Shown here: piece by piece, positions 47,046 through 55,640 of the stretch
How the letters are laid out: each line of letters starts with the position of its first letter
Position numbering within the stretch: position 1 is the stretch's first letter
Source of the DNA: Telluria aromaticivorans
GTDB taxonomy: Bacteria; Pseudomonadota; Gammaproteobacteria; Burkholderiales; Burkholderiaceae_D
Length of the DNA stretch: 64,000 nt
Reading direction: 5' to 3'
NCBI RefSeq assembly: GCF_013003915.1
Contig: NZ_JABAIV010000001.1
Coordinates: 1-64,000 of the forward strand
Notes under the pieces: generated by a model
Databases searched by the model: none
Seen by the model: only the letters and a program-made list of their open reading frames with translations
What the model was told of the DNA's origin: nothing
Translations under genes and position numbers: made by a program

Positions 47046-48927
47046 ATGCCTGAACCGCCGCTCAAGGATGCCGCCGCCGGCGATGGTGTTTGGCTCGCGC
47101 GCGCCCTGCGTGCGCACCGGACCATCAGCGCCAGCAACCGCACGCTGCTGCGCGTCACCGACGAGCGCCAGCTGCTGCACGATAGGTGCGCCGTGGCGGT
47201 GGAGCAGGGCGGCTACGTGCGCACCGGCGTCATCTACGCCGACCATGGCCCGGCCAGGCGCCTGCAATGGATGGCATGGATGGGCCGCGAGGACGGCAGG
47301 GGCGTGGCGATCGACATCGATGAGCTCAACGCGGCAGGCTATACCTGGGCCGACACGCCGCTGGGGCAGGATGCGACCGCCATCGCGATCCGCACCGGCA
47401 AGCCGTTTACGCGCCGCGACGTCACGGCCGGTCCGGTGTTCCAGGATCCGGCCTACGATGCCTTGCGAAGGCGTGCAGAACAAGGCGGCTACCGCTCGCT
47501 GACCGCCATTCCGCTTGCCTGTGGTGACGAGATGATCGGCGCGCTATTCATGGCGGCGGCCGAGCCGGACGCCTTCGACGAACAGGAAATCAGCCTGCTG
47601 GGCGAGCTCGCCGACGACCTGGCATTCGGCATCCACACGCTGCGCCTTCGACGCGAGCACGAGCAGGCGCAGGAAACCATCCGCCGCCTGACGCTGTTCG
47701 ATACCCTGACCGGCCTGCCCAACCGGGCCGGCATGTTTCAGCTGCTGCGCGAGCGCATCGAGGCCGCGCGCGCCGCCGGGCGTCCGCTCGCCATCGTGCA
47801 CATCGGGGTCGGAAGATTCCACGAGATCGGCAATGCGCTGGGTTTTGGCGCCATCGAGGGCCTGATGAAAGTCCTGGCCGCCCGCCTGGTGGCGTCCGTT
47901 CCGGAAGGCACGCCGGTCGTGATGCCGGGCGAAGGAGAGTTTGCAATCTTCCTCGACGACGCCGGCCTGGAGGGCGCCGTGAGCTGTGCACGCACGGCCC
48001 TGGACCTGCGTTCCGAACCGGTGGAAGTCTCGTCCGCACTGATCGCCCCGCGCCTGGCGGTCGGGATCTCCCTGTTTCCGGAGCATGCCAGCACGGCCGA
48101 GAGCCTTGCGCGCCGCGCCAGCGCCGCCATGCGCCTGGCGCAGCGCTCGGCGGTCGGTATCGCCGTGTATCCTGCCGGTCACGAGCAGGAGATTGCCGAG
48201 CGCCTGGCGATGATGGGCAGGCTGCCGCGTGCGACCGAGCATGGCGAACTCGAGATGTATTGCCAACCCAAGGTCGACATGCGGACCCACCGGACGTCAG
48301 GCGCCGAAGCCCTGATCCGGTGGCGCGATCCCGAGCGGGGCCTGATCAGTCCCGCCACCTTCATTCCCGTGGCCGAACAGGCCGGGATGATTTCCGTGAT
48401 CACCGAGTGGATGGTCCAGACCGCGTTCCGCCAGGTCCATGCGTGGAACGCGGCCGGTTGTCCTTCATCGCTGTCGGTCAACCTGTCCGCGCACGATATC
48501 CAGGACCCGGCCTTCATCGAGCACGTCCGGCATCTGGCCCTGAGCCTGGCGATCCCTGACAATTCGATACAATTCGCAATCGCTGGCGCACCTGAAGGAC
48601 ATGGCCTTCGAGATCTGGATCGACGATTTCGGCACCGGCTATTCCAGCCTCAGCTACCTGCAGCGCTTCCCGATCCATGCGATCAAGATCGACCAGTCCT
48701 TCGTGCGCCCGATGAGCGTGAATCCCGGCTCGAGCGCCATCGTGCACGCCACCATCGATCTGGGACACCACCTGGGGCTGCTTGTCGTTGCCGAGGGCGT
48801 CGAGGACCAGGCGGCCTGGCTGTGCCTGGAGGCGCAAGGCTGCGATGTGGCGCAGGGCTATTTCGTGGCCAAGCCAATGCCGGTCATGCAGTTCGCCGAC
48901 TGGAAATCTTCGTGGCAGACCAGCTAG
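47046..48927 (+). pseudogene. GAF-GGDEF-EAL protein broken in the EAL domain
   Basis: GAF at residues 20-195, GGDEF at 215-370 with the active motif lost (PGEGEF instead of GGDEF), then the start of EAL with AEALIRW and SLSVNLSAHD intact. At about 48560-48580 the frame shifts; the other frame continues SLAHLKDMAFEIWIDDFGTG to 48927. About 20 codons, including the conserved glutamate of the E(V/L)TES motif, are missing at the junction, where ACAATTCG occurs twice 10 bases apart. Both catalytic activities are thus lost. It once was a sensor of c-di-GMP turnover. Confidence 0.85.
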
Positions 48928-49353
48928 GCGCGAGGCCGCCGCTTAGACCGCGGGAACCAGGTGAAAGTCGATGGAGATGCGGTTCCACACGTTGATGCAG
49001 CCGCTCCTGCGGCTGTGCGGCGAGCGAAGGTCGGCCTGTATGCAACCGCGCCGTTCCACTATCGGCGATCGACCGACCGGCGCAGTTCTTCGTCTTCGGC
49101 GCCATCGACACGCCCGACATCGACGAAGCCCTGGACCAGCCGCGCCAGCTGTTCCAGCAGCTGTCCTGAGGCGCAAGGTGGCGGTGCGATTGTTGCTGAT
49201 TGTTTCAAGCGTGCGCCGTGACACATGGCCAGCGAATCTGGACACATTCCGGACAAGCTGCCGACACCGGCGTACGATGTAATGGGTCTTCCGCCGAACG
49301 TCCGCGAAGCCATCCCGGCGCGGCGCGGCGGCACTGACCCAAGGGGAATACTC
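48928..49353. other. Gap with two short gene relics
   Basis: On the minus strand the last codons before a stop at 48943 read GCINVWNRISIDFHLVPAV, the C-terminal tail of carboxymuconolactone decarboxylase/AhpD-like proteins (INVWNR). On the plus strand 49083-49169 reads QFFVFGAIDTPDIDEALDQP and ends LFQQLS, a coding-looking tail I cannot name. Neither has a beginning. The rest is empty. Confidence 0.5.
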
Positions 49354-49764
49354 ATGAAAGCAGTTCAATTCGGCGGCGCGCTGGCGCTGGCACTGGCGGC
49401 GGCATGGCCGCTCTCGGCAATGGCACAGAAGCTCGACGCCAATGGCATCGGGCGCACCGAAGTCGTGCGCCACGACTTCGATGGCGGTCGCGAAGCGATC
49501 CAGGTGAAGGTGGACTTCGGGCCGCACGTGGCCTTCCCGGCGCACTCCCATCCGGGCGTGGAAATCGCCTACGTGCTCGAGGGCACGATCGAATACGAGA
49601 TGAACGGCAAGAAAATCGCCCTGAAGGCCGGCGAATCCCTGTACATCCCGGCCGGTGCGGTCCACTCGGCCCGCAACCTCGGCGGCGGCATCGCGTCGGA
49701 ACTGGCGACCTACCTGGTCGACAAGGGCAAGCCGGTGCTGGTCCTCGACAAGCCGGCGAAGTAA
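49354..49764 (+). CDS. Exported cupin-domain protein
   Basis: A 136-residue protein with a signal peptide (residues 1-24, cut after SAMA). The cupin core has HSHPGVEIAYVLEG (two metal-binding histidines and a glutamate) and PAGAVHSARN (third histidine). AAGGGGAA precedes the ATG at 49354. A single cupin barrel in the periplasm; ligand unknown. It is followed directly by the thioredoxin-like gene. Confidence 0.9.
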   Translation: MKAVQFGGALALALAAAWPLSAMAQKLDANGIGRTEVVRHDFDGGREAIQVKVDFGPHVAFPAHSHPGVEIAYVLEGTIEYEMNGKKIALKAGESLYIPAGAVHSARNLGGGIASELATYLVDKGKPVLVLDKPAK

Positions 49765-49782
49765 GTGTCCCATGAGCCCGCC

Positions 49783-50859
49783 ATGAAACGACACATCCCG
49801 GCGATTGCCGGATCGATCGCCGCCTGCGCGCTGGCGGCGCTGGCGGTTGGCGCCAGCCTCGATGCCAGCACCGCGGCCGGCCGCAGCGTCCTGCAGGTGG
49901 AAGGCAAGGCGCCCGGCTTCGACGGCGCCACTACCTGGCTCAACTCCGCCCCCTTGGGCGTCGCGCAGCTGCGTGGCAAGGTGGTGCTGGTCAACTTCTG
50001 GACCTATTCATGCATCAACTGCATCCGCGCCATGCCGTATTCGCGCGCCTGGGCGAACAAGTATCGCGACCAGGGCCTGGCCGTGGTCGGCGTGCATACG
50101 CCCGAGTTCCGCTTCGAGCAGGACCTGACCAACGTGAACGCGGCGGTCGGGCGATTCGGCATCGATTTCCCGGTGGCGGTCGACAGCAGCCACCAGATCT
50201 GGCGCGCCTGGGGCAACCGCTACTGGCCGGCCTATTACCTGGTCGACGGCGCCGGGCGGATCCGTTACCACCAGTTCGGCGAAGGCGACTACGACAAGAT
50301 GGAGCGCGCGATCCAGTCGCTGCTGGCTGAACAGCGCGGCGCGGCGCTCGCGGACACCAGCCTGGTCGATCCGAAGGCCGGCGCCGAACATATGGCGCCC
50401 GATGCCGAGCAGATCGCATCCGAGGAAACCTATGTCGGCTACCGCAAGGCCCTCAATTTCCGCTCGCCGGAGCGGGTGCGCCCGGATGCGCCGCAGGCTT
50501 ACACGGTCGGCCGCCTCGGCCTGAACGGGTGGGGACTGCTTGGTCGCTGGACGGTGGGTCCCGAAAGCGCCCAGGCGCTGGAGGCGGGCGCCGGCATCGC
50601 TTACCAGTTCAGCGCGCGCGACCTGCACCTGGTGCTCGGGCCGGGCGCGGCCGGCACCAAGCTGCGCATCCGGGTTACGCTGGACGGCAAGCCGCCCGGC
50701 GCTGACCACGGCAGCGATATCAATGCCGCCGGCGACGGCGTGATCGACGCCACCCGCCTGTACCAACTGGTGCGCCAGGCCGGACCGGCACGCGAGCGCC
50801 GCTTCGAAATCCGTTTCCTCGACCGCGGGGCCGAGGCCTACGCCTTCACCTTCGGCTGA
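49783..50859 (+). CDS. DipZ-like periplasmic thioredoxin with C-terminal sugar-binding-like domain
   Basis: A 358-residue exported protein. The signal segment lies at residues 3-24; the thioredoxin fold (about 45-180) has NFWTYSCINCIRAMPY with CINC as redox pair. Residues 210-358 match the C-terminal beta domain of DipZ (YVGYRKALNFRSPE, LNGWGLLGRWTV). The membrane CcdA part of true DipZ is absent. The ATG at 49783 is preferred; a GTG at 49765 directly after the cupin stop would add six residues. Confidence 0.85.
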   Translation: MKRHIPAIAGSIAACALAALAVGASLDASTAAGRSVLQVEGKAPGFDGATTWLNSAPLGVAQLRGKVVLVNFWTYSCINCIRAMPYSRAWANKYRDQGLAVVGVHTPEFRFEQDLTNVNAAVGRFGIDFPVAVDSSHQIWRAWGNRYWPAYYLVDGAGRIRYHQFGEGDYDKMERAIQSLLAEQRGAALADTSLVDPKAGAEHMAPDAEQIASEETYVGYRKALNFRSPERVRPDAPQAYTVGRLGLNGWGLLGRWTVGPESAQALEAGAGIAYQFSARDLHLVLGPGAAGTKLRIRVTLDGKPPGADHGSDINAAGDGVIDATRLYQLVRQAGPARERRFEIRFLDRGAEAYAFTFG

Positions 50860-50876
50860 ACCGCCAAGGGCCGCCC

Positions 50877-51247
50877 TCACGCCATGAAGTCGAACGCGGA
50901 GGGCGGCCGCGCCAGGCCGAACAGGCCGAACAGTGCATTGCCACCGTTCCGGCGGCGCACACTGTTGTGCCAGGATGCTGGCCTGGGCTTGCACCACGTC
51001 GGTGCCTCGGGCCGTCTGTACGTCCAGCTCGTCCATGAGAGTCTTCACGCTGACAGCCTGCCGGGCCGGCCCCCCCCCTTGCTTGGACGGCGCGGTCACG
51101 CGCGTCGCGCAGCGCTCGGAGAATCCTCCCCGCTTGCCGGAGGGTAAACCGGGCTTGTCCGGATGACCGGTCCTGGCCGCTCTCAGTTTCGCCTCGTCCA
51201 GCACCAGGGCGCCGCCCTTGCGCTTGTCGCGGCCAGGAGCCGCTGGC
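50877..51247 (-). pseudogene. Unrecognised gene relic
   Basis: Minus strand, reading from about 51240: VKTLMDELDVQTARGTDVVQ and AQASILAQ appears coding; after a one-base shift near 50985 another frame reads RRRNGGNALFGLFGLARPPS and ends AFDFMA at 50877. A run of nine C residues lies at 51070-51078. No domain is recognised and no start is visible. Confidence 0.35.
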
Positions 51248-51490
51248 TCAGGCCGCACCCCTCGGTCGGCCGTTCAGGCTGAGGATGTGGTCGAGCCGGA
51301 CCACGCTGCCATCGCTGACACGCATGTATTCGGCGCGGGCGCTGGAATAGACGTCTTCGATGATCCCTGTCAGTTCGGCCACCTGTCCGTTCGGGCGCCG
51401 GATGGTGCAGCGCATCGGGCGGCGCAGTGAGGCAAGCGCGAGGAGGACGTCATGCTCGTCGCAGTCGATGGGGACGTAGGGCTGGTCCAC
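51248..51490 (-). CDS. rof: Rho-binding antiterminator (Rof/YaeO family)
   Basis: An 80-residue protein: YVPIDCDEHDVLLALASLR, a GIIEDVYSSARAEYMRV centre and VRLDHILSLNG end, matching Rof, an Sm-like-fold protein that binds Rho hexamers and blocks RNA loading. The start is a GTG at 51490 with GGAGAA upstream. It is a lone gene, so it probably tunes termination genome-wide. Confidence 0.82.
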   Translation of the reverse strand: MDQPYVPIDCDEHDVLLALASLRRPMRCTIRRPNGQVAELTGIIEDVYSSARAEYMRVSDGSVVRLDHILSLNGRPRGAA

Positions 51491-51564
51491 GGTGTTTCTC
51501 CAGTAGGTCGTTTGCCGGTTTCGGTGCCCGCGCCGGCCGTACAGGAAAAGCCGGTGGCATGGGC

Positions 51565-51683
51565 GGTGACCAGTCCGCATGGAGCAGCTTGGAAGCGCAG
51601 GGATGCGAATTCGCTCATGGCTTCTACCTGGCCGGGCCCACCTCGGTGCGCAGTTCGTGAACTGGAACGCACCTTGGGCTTAG
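51565..51683 (+). pseudogene. Relic of an EAL-domain C-terminus
   Basis: Reads GDQSAWSSLEAQGCEFAHGF then YLAGP, closely matching EDQAAWLCLEAQGCDVAQGY in the broken EAL gene 2.7 kb to the left. After a one-base shift near 51645 it continues AQFVNWNAPWA to a stop at 51683. Nothing upstream of it is left. Confidence 0.7.
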
Positions 51684-51708
51684 CACGACGTTTCCGTTTG
51701 GGGGAGGT

Positions 51709-52668
51709 CTACTTGGCCGGCTGGTTGACTTGGCCCGTATATTTGTCGAGGTGGGTCTCGACATCGGGATTCTTCTGCAGCCCGAGTTCCATTAGCCGCT
51801 TGATGTTGCGCTGGGCGGCCGGGCGCTGCACCGAGCTGATGAAGGCGGGCCATTCGGCGCCAACGTCCTTGTCCGGCGGGAGGCTGGCGACATTCACCAG
51901 GTTCTTGATCTCGCCCAGCGACTGTTTATCGTAGCTCGCGATCCGGCGTGCCAGGTCGTCCACGAACCTGTCGAGCTCGACATCCGGTAGCGAGCGGTTG
52001 ACATAGCCGTAGCGCTCGGCCAGTTCGCCATTGATATCCTTGCCGCTCAACAGAATCTCGAGCGCCCGCCCGCGTCCCATCAAACGCGGCAGTCGCGCCA
52101 TCGGGCCACCGCCCGGTACGAAGCCGGCACCGATCTCGAACTGCGACAGGACCGCTTTTTCGCGGCTAGCGAAGCGCATGTCGGCAGCCAGCGCCAGTTC
52201 GCTGCCGACCCCGGTCGCGCGGCCGCGGATCTTGACGATTGACACCACTGGAGACTTGCTCAGGCGCACCAGCATGTCAGGCAGCGGCGGCAGGCCGGTC
52301 GGGCCATTCGGCATGCTGGTAGTGAGCTCGAGGGGCGGTACGAAATCGTAGTGGGTCAGGAAGAAACCGGGCACGGCGCTTTCGAACACAACGACCTTCA
52401 ACTGCGGATCCCTCTCGATCTGCGTGATGACGTTATTCAGCATCGGCATCGATTCCGGGCCGAAGATATTGAACGGCGGATGCTCGATGACCACACGCCA
52501 GTAGGACGGCGTGACGCGATTGATCTTGAACTGGTCTTTGGCACTGGCCGTAGGCGCCGGTGCGGCTTGGACGGCGCGGCTGCCTGCTTGTTCGTCGCTG
52601 GCACTGGCGGCTGCATGGAGCGTGAATCCTGCTGCCAGCAACGTAGCGATTCCGATTGCGAATTTCAT
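51709..52668 (-). CDS. Enoyl-CoA hydratase/isomerase (crotonase) family protein with signal peptide
   Basis: A 319-residue protein. Residues 1-23 (MKFAIGIATLLAAGFTLHAA, then ASA) form a clear Sec signal peptide, followed by a 20-residue linker rich in A, P and T. The crotonase fold starts near residue 50: VVIEHPPFNIFGPE, VKIRGRATGVGSELALAADM and FEIGAGFVPGGGPMARLPRL. The second oxyanion-hole glycine region is present; of the two usual glutamates one remains. Crotonases normally act in the cytosol on CoA esters, which do not occur outside, so export is unexpected. It follows a DJ-1-like gene on the same strand. Confidence 0.87.
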   Translation of the reverse strand: MKFAIGIATLLAAGFTLHAAASASDEQAGSRAVQAAPAPTASAKDQFKINRVTPSYWRVVIEHPPFNIFGPESMPMLNNVITQIERDPQLKVVVFESAVPGFFLTHYDFVPPLELTTSMPNGPTGLPPLPDMLVRLSKSPVVSIVKIRGRATGVGSELALAADMRFASREKAVLSQFEIGAGFVPGGGPMARLPRLMGRGRALEILLSGKDINGELAERYGYVNRSLPDVELDRFVDDLARRIASYDKQSLGEIKNLVNVASLPPDKDVGAEWPAFISSVQRPAAQRNIKRLMELGLQKNPDVETHLDKYTGQVNQPAK

Positions 52669-52756
52669 ATGTTCCTCCCTCGTCGTTTGGTGAACCCGGC
52701 GCGGGCAGGTGTCAGCCGGCCCGTGGACTTGCCTTTACAGCACCGGTTTATGCCCG

Positions 52757-53434
52757 CTAATCCAGTGCCTGCAACAGAAGTTCCGCGGCCGCCGCGGACG
52801 AGGCAGGGTTCTGGCCGGTGATCAGCAAGCCATCCCGGCTTACAAAGGACGACCAGTCTGGCCCCTTCAGATACCGCCCACCCAGGCGCTTCAGTTCGTC
52901 CTCCACCAGGAATGGCACGACGCCGGTCAGGCCGACCGCTTCTTCCTCGCCGTTGGTAAAGCCGGTTACTTTCTTGCCCTCGACCAGCGGCTTGCCGTCG
53001 GGGCCGTGCACGTGGCAAAGTGCACCCGGTGCGTGGCAGACCAAGGCCACCGGCTTGCCGGCAGCCACAAACGACTCGATCAGCCGGATCGAGTTGCGGT
53101 CTTCGGCGAGGTCCCACATCGGTCCGTGTCCGCCCGGGTAGAACACGGTATCGAAGTCATCTTGCCTGACGCTATCCAAGCGCACGGTATTGGCCAGCTG
53201 CGCCATGGCTTCGGCATCCGTTTCGAACCGCTTCGTCATCTGGGTCTGGAATGCGGGTTCGTTGCTTTTGGGATCGAGCGGCGGCCGTCCGCCCTTGGGC
53301 GATGCGAGTGTAATCCTATGGCCCGCATCCTTGAACGCGAAGTAGGGCGCAGCTAGCTCTTCGAGCCAGAAGCCGGTCTTCTGGCCGGTAGTGCCGAGTT
53401 GATCGTGAGAGGTTAATACCATCAAGATATTCAT
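52757..53434 (-). CDS. DJ-1/PfpI family protein (Hsp31-like, class I glutamine amidotransferase fold)
   Basis: A 225-residue protein. The nucleophile cysteine lies in ALVCHAPGAL (about residue 132) and the acid in FYPGGHGPMWDL. TGFWLEELAAPYFAF and GGRPPLDP match the glyoxalase III/deglycase-type subgroup, which detoxifies methylglyoxal. GGAGAG lies before the ATG at 53434. Probably co-transcribed with the exported crotonase gene (88-base gap). Confidence 0.9.
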   Translation of the reverse strand: MNILMVLTSHDQLGTTGQKTGFWLEELAAPYFAFKDAGHRITLASPKGGRPPLDPKSNEPAFQTQMTKRFETDAEAMAQLANTVRLDSVRQDDFDTVFYPGGHGPMWDLAEDRNSIRLIESFVAAGKPVALVCHAPGALCHVHGPDGKPLVEGKKVTGFTNGEEEAVGLTGVVPFLVEDELKRLGGRYLKGPDWSSFVSRDGLLITGQNPASSAAAAELLLQALD

Positions 53435-53735
53435 GCTGCTCTCCTGCAGGAACCGCAATCGCTCCGAACTGCCAGCGGCAAGCCGGATCAACAACATGCT
53501 AAACCGAGCATCTCGAGCCCCTCATTTATCCTAGGACGTACGACGCTTTAGTCAAGGGTATGTCGCTATATTGCCGGTATGTTTTGCGGCTAGGCAGTGC
53601 AAAACCTAGTTATATTCCGTTACCGCGACTGCTTCCATCGGCAATGCATGTTAATCGCGAAATGCGAAGGTAATCCCCCCGCAAAAAGAGCGCGTTTAGA
53701 AGTAGAATTTTTTACTTAAGAACAGGAAGCTCTAC
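53435..53735. other. Upstream region of the DJ-1 gene and of the IS3 remnant
   Basis: 301 bases, AT-richer than the left side of the window. No gene. The stretch GTAATCCCCCCGC at 53671-53683 with GAAGTAGAATTTTTTACTTA after it resembles the leader of IS3-family elements, so the left end of the element is probably near 53670. Confidence 0.4.
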
Positions 53736-54002
53736 ATGAAGACGTCCCGCTTTACCGACAACCAGATCATCGCCATCCTCAAGCAGGCCGAAGCCGGCAG
53801 CCCTGTACCGGAGCTGTACCGCGAGCACGGCATCAGCAATGCCACGTTCTACAAGTGGCGCGCCAAGTACGGCGGCATGGATGCCTCGCTGATGGCACGC
53901 ATGAAGGAGCTGGAGGAGGAAAACCGGCGCCTGAAGAAAATGCATGCCGAGGAGCGCCTCAAGGCCGAGATCGTCGCGGAGGCGTTTGCAAAAAAGTGGT
54001 AG
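53736..54002 (+). CDS. IS3-family transposase OrfA
   Basis: An 88-residue protein with helix-turn-helix KTSRFTDNQIIAILKQAEAG and ELYREHGISNATFYKWRAKY, then the leucine-zipper ELEEENRRLKKM. This is the DNA-binding half of the transposase. Intact, but without OrfB it cannot transpose by itself. Confidence 0.92.
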   Translation: MKTSRFTDNQIIAILKQAEAGSPVPELYREHGISNATFYKWRAKYGGMDASLMARMKELEEENRRLKKMHAEERLKAEIVAEAFAKKW

Positions 54003-54163
54003 CGCCATCTCAGCGGCGGGAGATGGCGCAATGGGCCGTAGCGCAGCGATCAGCCACGATTGGACTGGCATGCCAGGCATTGCACATCAGTCAAACCTGC
54101 TATCGCTACAAGGCCAAGCTGGACGCGGAGAACGGCGTCATCGCGGAGCGCTTCAAAGCTTAA
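53997..54163 (+). pseudogene. IS3-family transposase OrfB, N-terminal fragment
   Basis: Reads PSQRREMAQWAVAQRSATIG then LACQALHISQTCYRYKAKLD and stops at 54163 after IAERFKA. The DDE catalytic domain is entirely missing. Confidence 0.85.
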
Positions 54164-54358
54164 AGTCACAGAAAGCGCAGTTACCTAGATGGTGGGACTT
54201 AGCAAACATGCTTGGGGTCCTGTACCTAACTAAGGTGACACGCCCTTGGAAATGGCCTATTTGGGCAATGGGCCCGTGTTTAGGTTCACCAAGACCCAAG
54301 TTTTAGGTATGAGCGCTCGTACAAACAGGATTTTCGATGCCGATTCAAGAAAGGCTGA

Positions 54359-54386
54359 AGTACGCATAATCTATATTATGTTAAAT
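54359..54386. other. dif: dif-like XerC/XerD recombination site
   Basis: XerC arm AGTACGCATAA (54359-54369), central TCTATA (54370-54375), XerD arm TTATGTTAAAT (54376-54386). The XerD arm is identical to E. coli dif, and the whole site matches at 25 of 28 positions (differences at 1, 4 and 13). Arm length and 6-base spacing are those of chromosomal dif sites. It is either the chromosome dimer resolution site, marking the replication terminus, or a copy carried by a Xer-exploiting mobile element. Confidence 0.8.
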
Positions 54387-54387
54387 A

Positions 54388-54729
54388 CGAAGTGATTCTG
54401 TCGAGTGACCGGCCCCCGCCGTGCTTGGAAGACCATCAGTGCAGTCGACCGACAGAATATACCCGTCCATAGCGACAGAATGCTGTGAGTTCTTGCACAA
54501 TTGGCAACGAACGCGACTTACTCACACTATTCTGTCATGGTTCCAAGGGCGTCTCCCGAATATTCACACTATTCTGTCGCTTCCCGCGCCCGGGTTTTGG
54601 CTCCCAGTGATCCATTTTCCGACATATTCACAGAATTCTGTCGCGCCACTCTGCGCACCCGAGGCTGTAGACGGACCACACACTCACATCTTTTTGTCCT
54701 CGACGGAGCACCCACATTATTCTGTCGGC
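54388..54729. repeat. Cluster of 15-bp repeats TCACA-NN-ATTCTGTC
   Basis: Direct copies at 54522-54536, 54564-54578, 54628-54642, 54684-54698 (TTTTTGTC end) and 54712-54726; inverted copies at 54451-54465 (partial) and 54474-54488; a half copy ATTCTGTC at 54395-54402. Start-to-start distances of the direct copies are 42, 64, 56 and 28 bases. The best conserved flanks extend the motif to TATTCACACTATTCTGTCGC. Such clusters are binding sites of DDE transposases of the TnsB/TniA/IS21 kind or iterons of replication proteins. No such gene is present here. Confidence 0.75.
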
Positions 54730-55395
54730 GCCGGCCGGCGCATCTTCGCCAGCAACAACGGGATTCTGAAAGCTGTACGGTAGCGGCCAGGCTTGCTACA
54801 TCGTAGGTTTTAAACGAAACAAGACCCTCTCAGGATGCGGCAGCATATTCCTTCCGCTACAGGAAACGGCAATAGGCGCTGCGGCTAACCTTCGATCGCA
54901 CATCGACGGCATGGACCGACATGCTTTCAGGAATCCAGGACGAATGACGCACGAGAGCTAGCGGTAACTAGAGGGCTTACAGGTCGAGCTTTGCGTCGTT
55001 ACTTCGTAAGAGTCCTACGGACGGCCAATGGATTTGGATTACTAGAACCGGCGCCGATGGTAGTCAAGTACGCATCTGACCTTTGTGTTGTCGGATTAGC
55101 CGATGGGGTTGCGCGTGCACTCAATGCCCGTTGCGCGGCTTGTGACGCTTTTGCTATGTACAGGCAGGTTTCGAAGAGTGATCCCGGTATGCCGGATAAA
55201 AACTAACTCGACATTACAGGAAATAATCTCGATTTAAAGAAAGAAGCACAAAGTAACGTGATGAATCGTCGATTTTTCACCTTTCTCGGCCTGCGTCATC
55301 AGCTCTAAATCAAGCGATTTCTCTGTTCGATCACGGGCATTGAGGCATCGACCATTTTATCTAAAAGTCCAGAAAAGGCGGGAAAGTTGACCTAT
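54730..55395. other. 666 bases without a supported gene
   Basis: Lower GC than the rest. A frame at 54991-55206 (+) has 71 codons but no RBS and no motif. CGCCGGCCGGCG at 54728-54739 is a palindrome. I see nothing else. Confidence 0.5.
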
Positions 55396-55640
55396 TTACC
55401 CGTCGCTTCCGATGACTCCTTTGTCACGCCGTTTGCTTCCTACACTACGCCGTGCGGATGGCTCTTGACGAGTACCAGCTTTGGCTCGACTCTTCTCCAG
55501 CTCGTCCCGCAGATGGTTTGCTCGTGCACTGTGCGTAGCTGCTTGACGTATAGCTGCGTCTAGCTGCTCCCGCACTGACTGTAGCTCTGCCCTCTCGCGG
55601 TCACGCTCATTTGCTGATTCACACCCAGCGGCGTGCGACG
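55396..55640 (-). pseudogene. Coiled-coil C-terminal fragment, KfrA-like
   Basis: Reads NERDRERAELQSVREQLDAA, then IRQAATHSARANHLRDELEK and a basic tail to a stop at 55396. The heptad pattern and charge distribution resemble the C-terminal coil of KfrA-type DNA-binding proteins of plasmids and phage-like islands. No N-terminal DNA-binding half is present; upstream the frame runs into the acyl-CoA-dehydrogenase relic, so this is a fusion of two relics. Confidence 0.5.

Larger units (their letters stand above)
53736..54163 (+). mobile_element. Truncated IS3-family insertion sequence
   Basis: orfA is complete and orfB is cut after about 50 codons; no right inverted repeat was found. The heptamer A-AAA-AAG at about 53990-53996 would allow the usual -1 frameshift from orfA into orfB (KKVVAPSQRREMAQW). 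The end of homology lies about 200 bases from the dif-like site. Confidence 0.85.

Noticed and set aside
54388-54729. Repeat cluster as a CRISPR array
   Set aside because: Repeats are short, in both orientations and unevenly spaced, and no cas gene is near.
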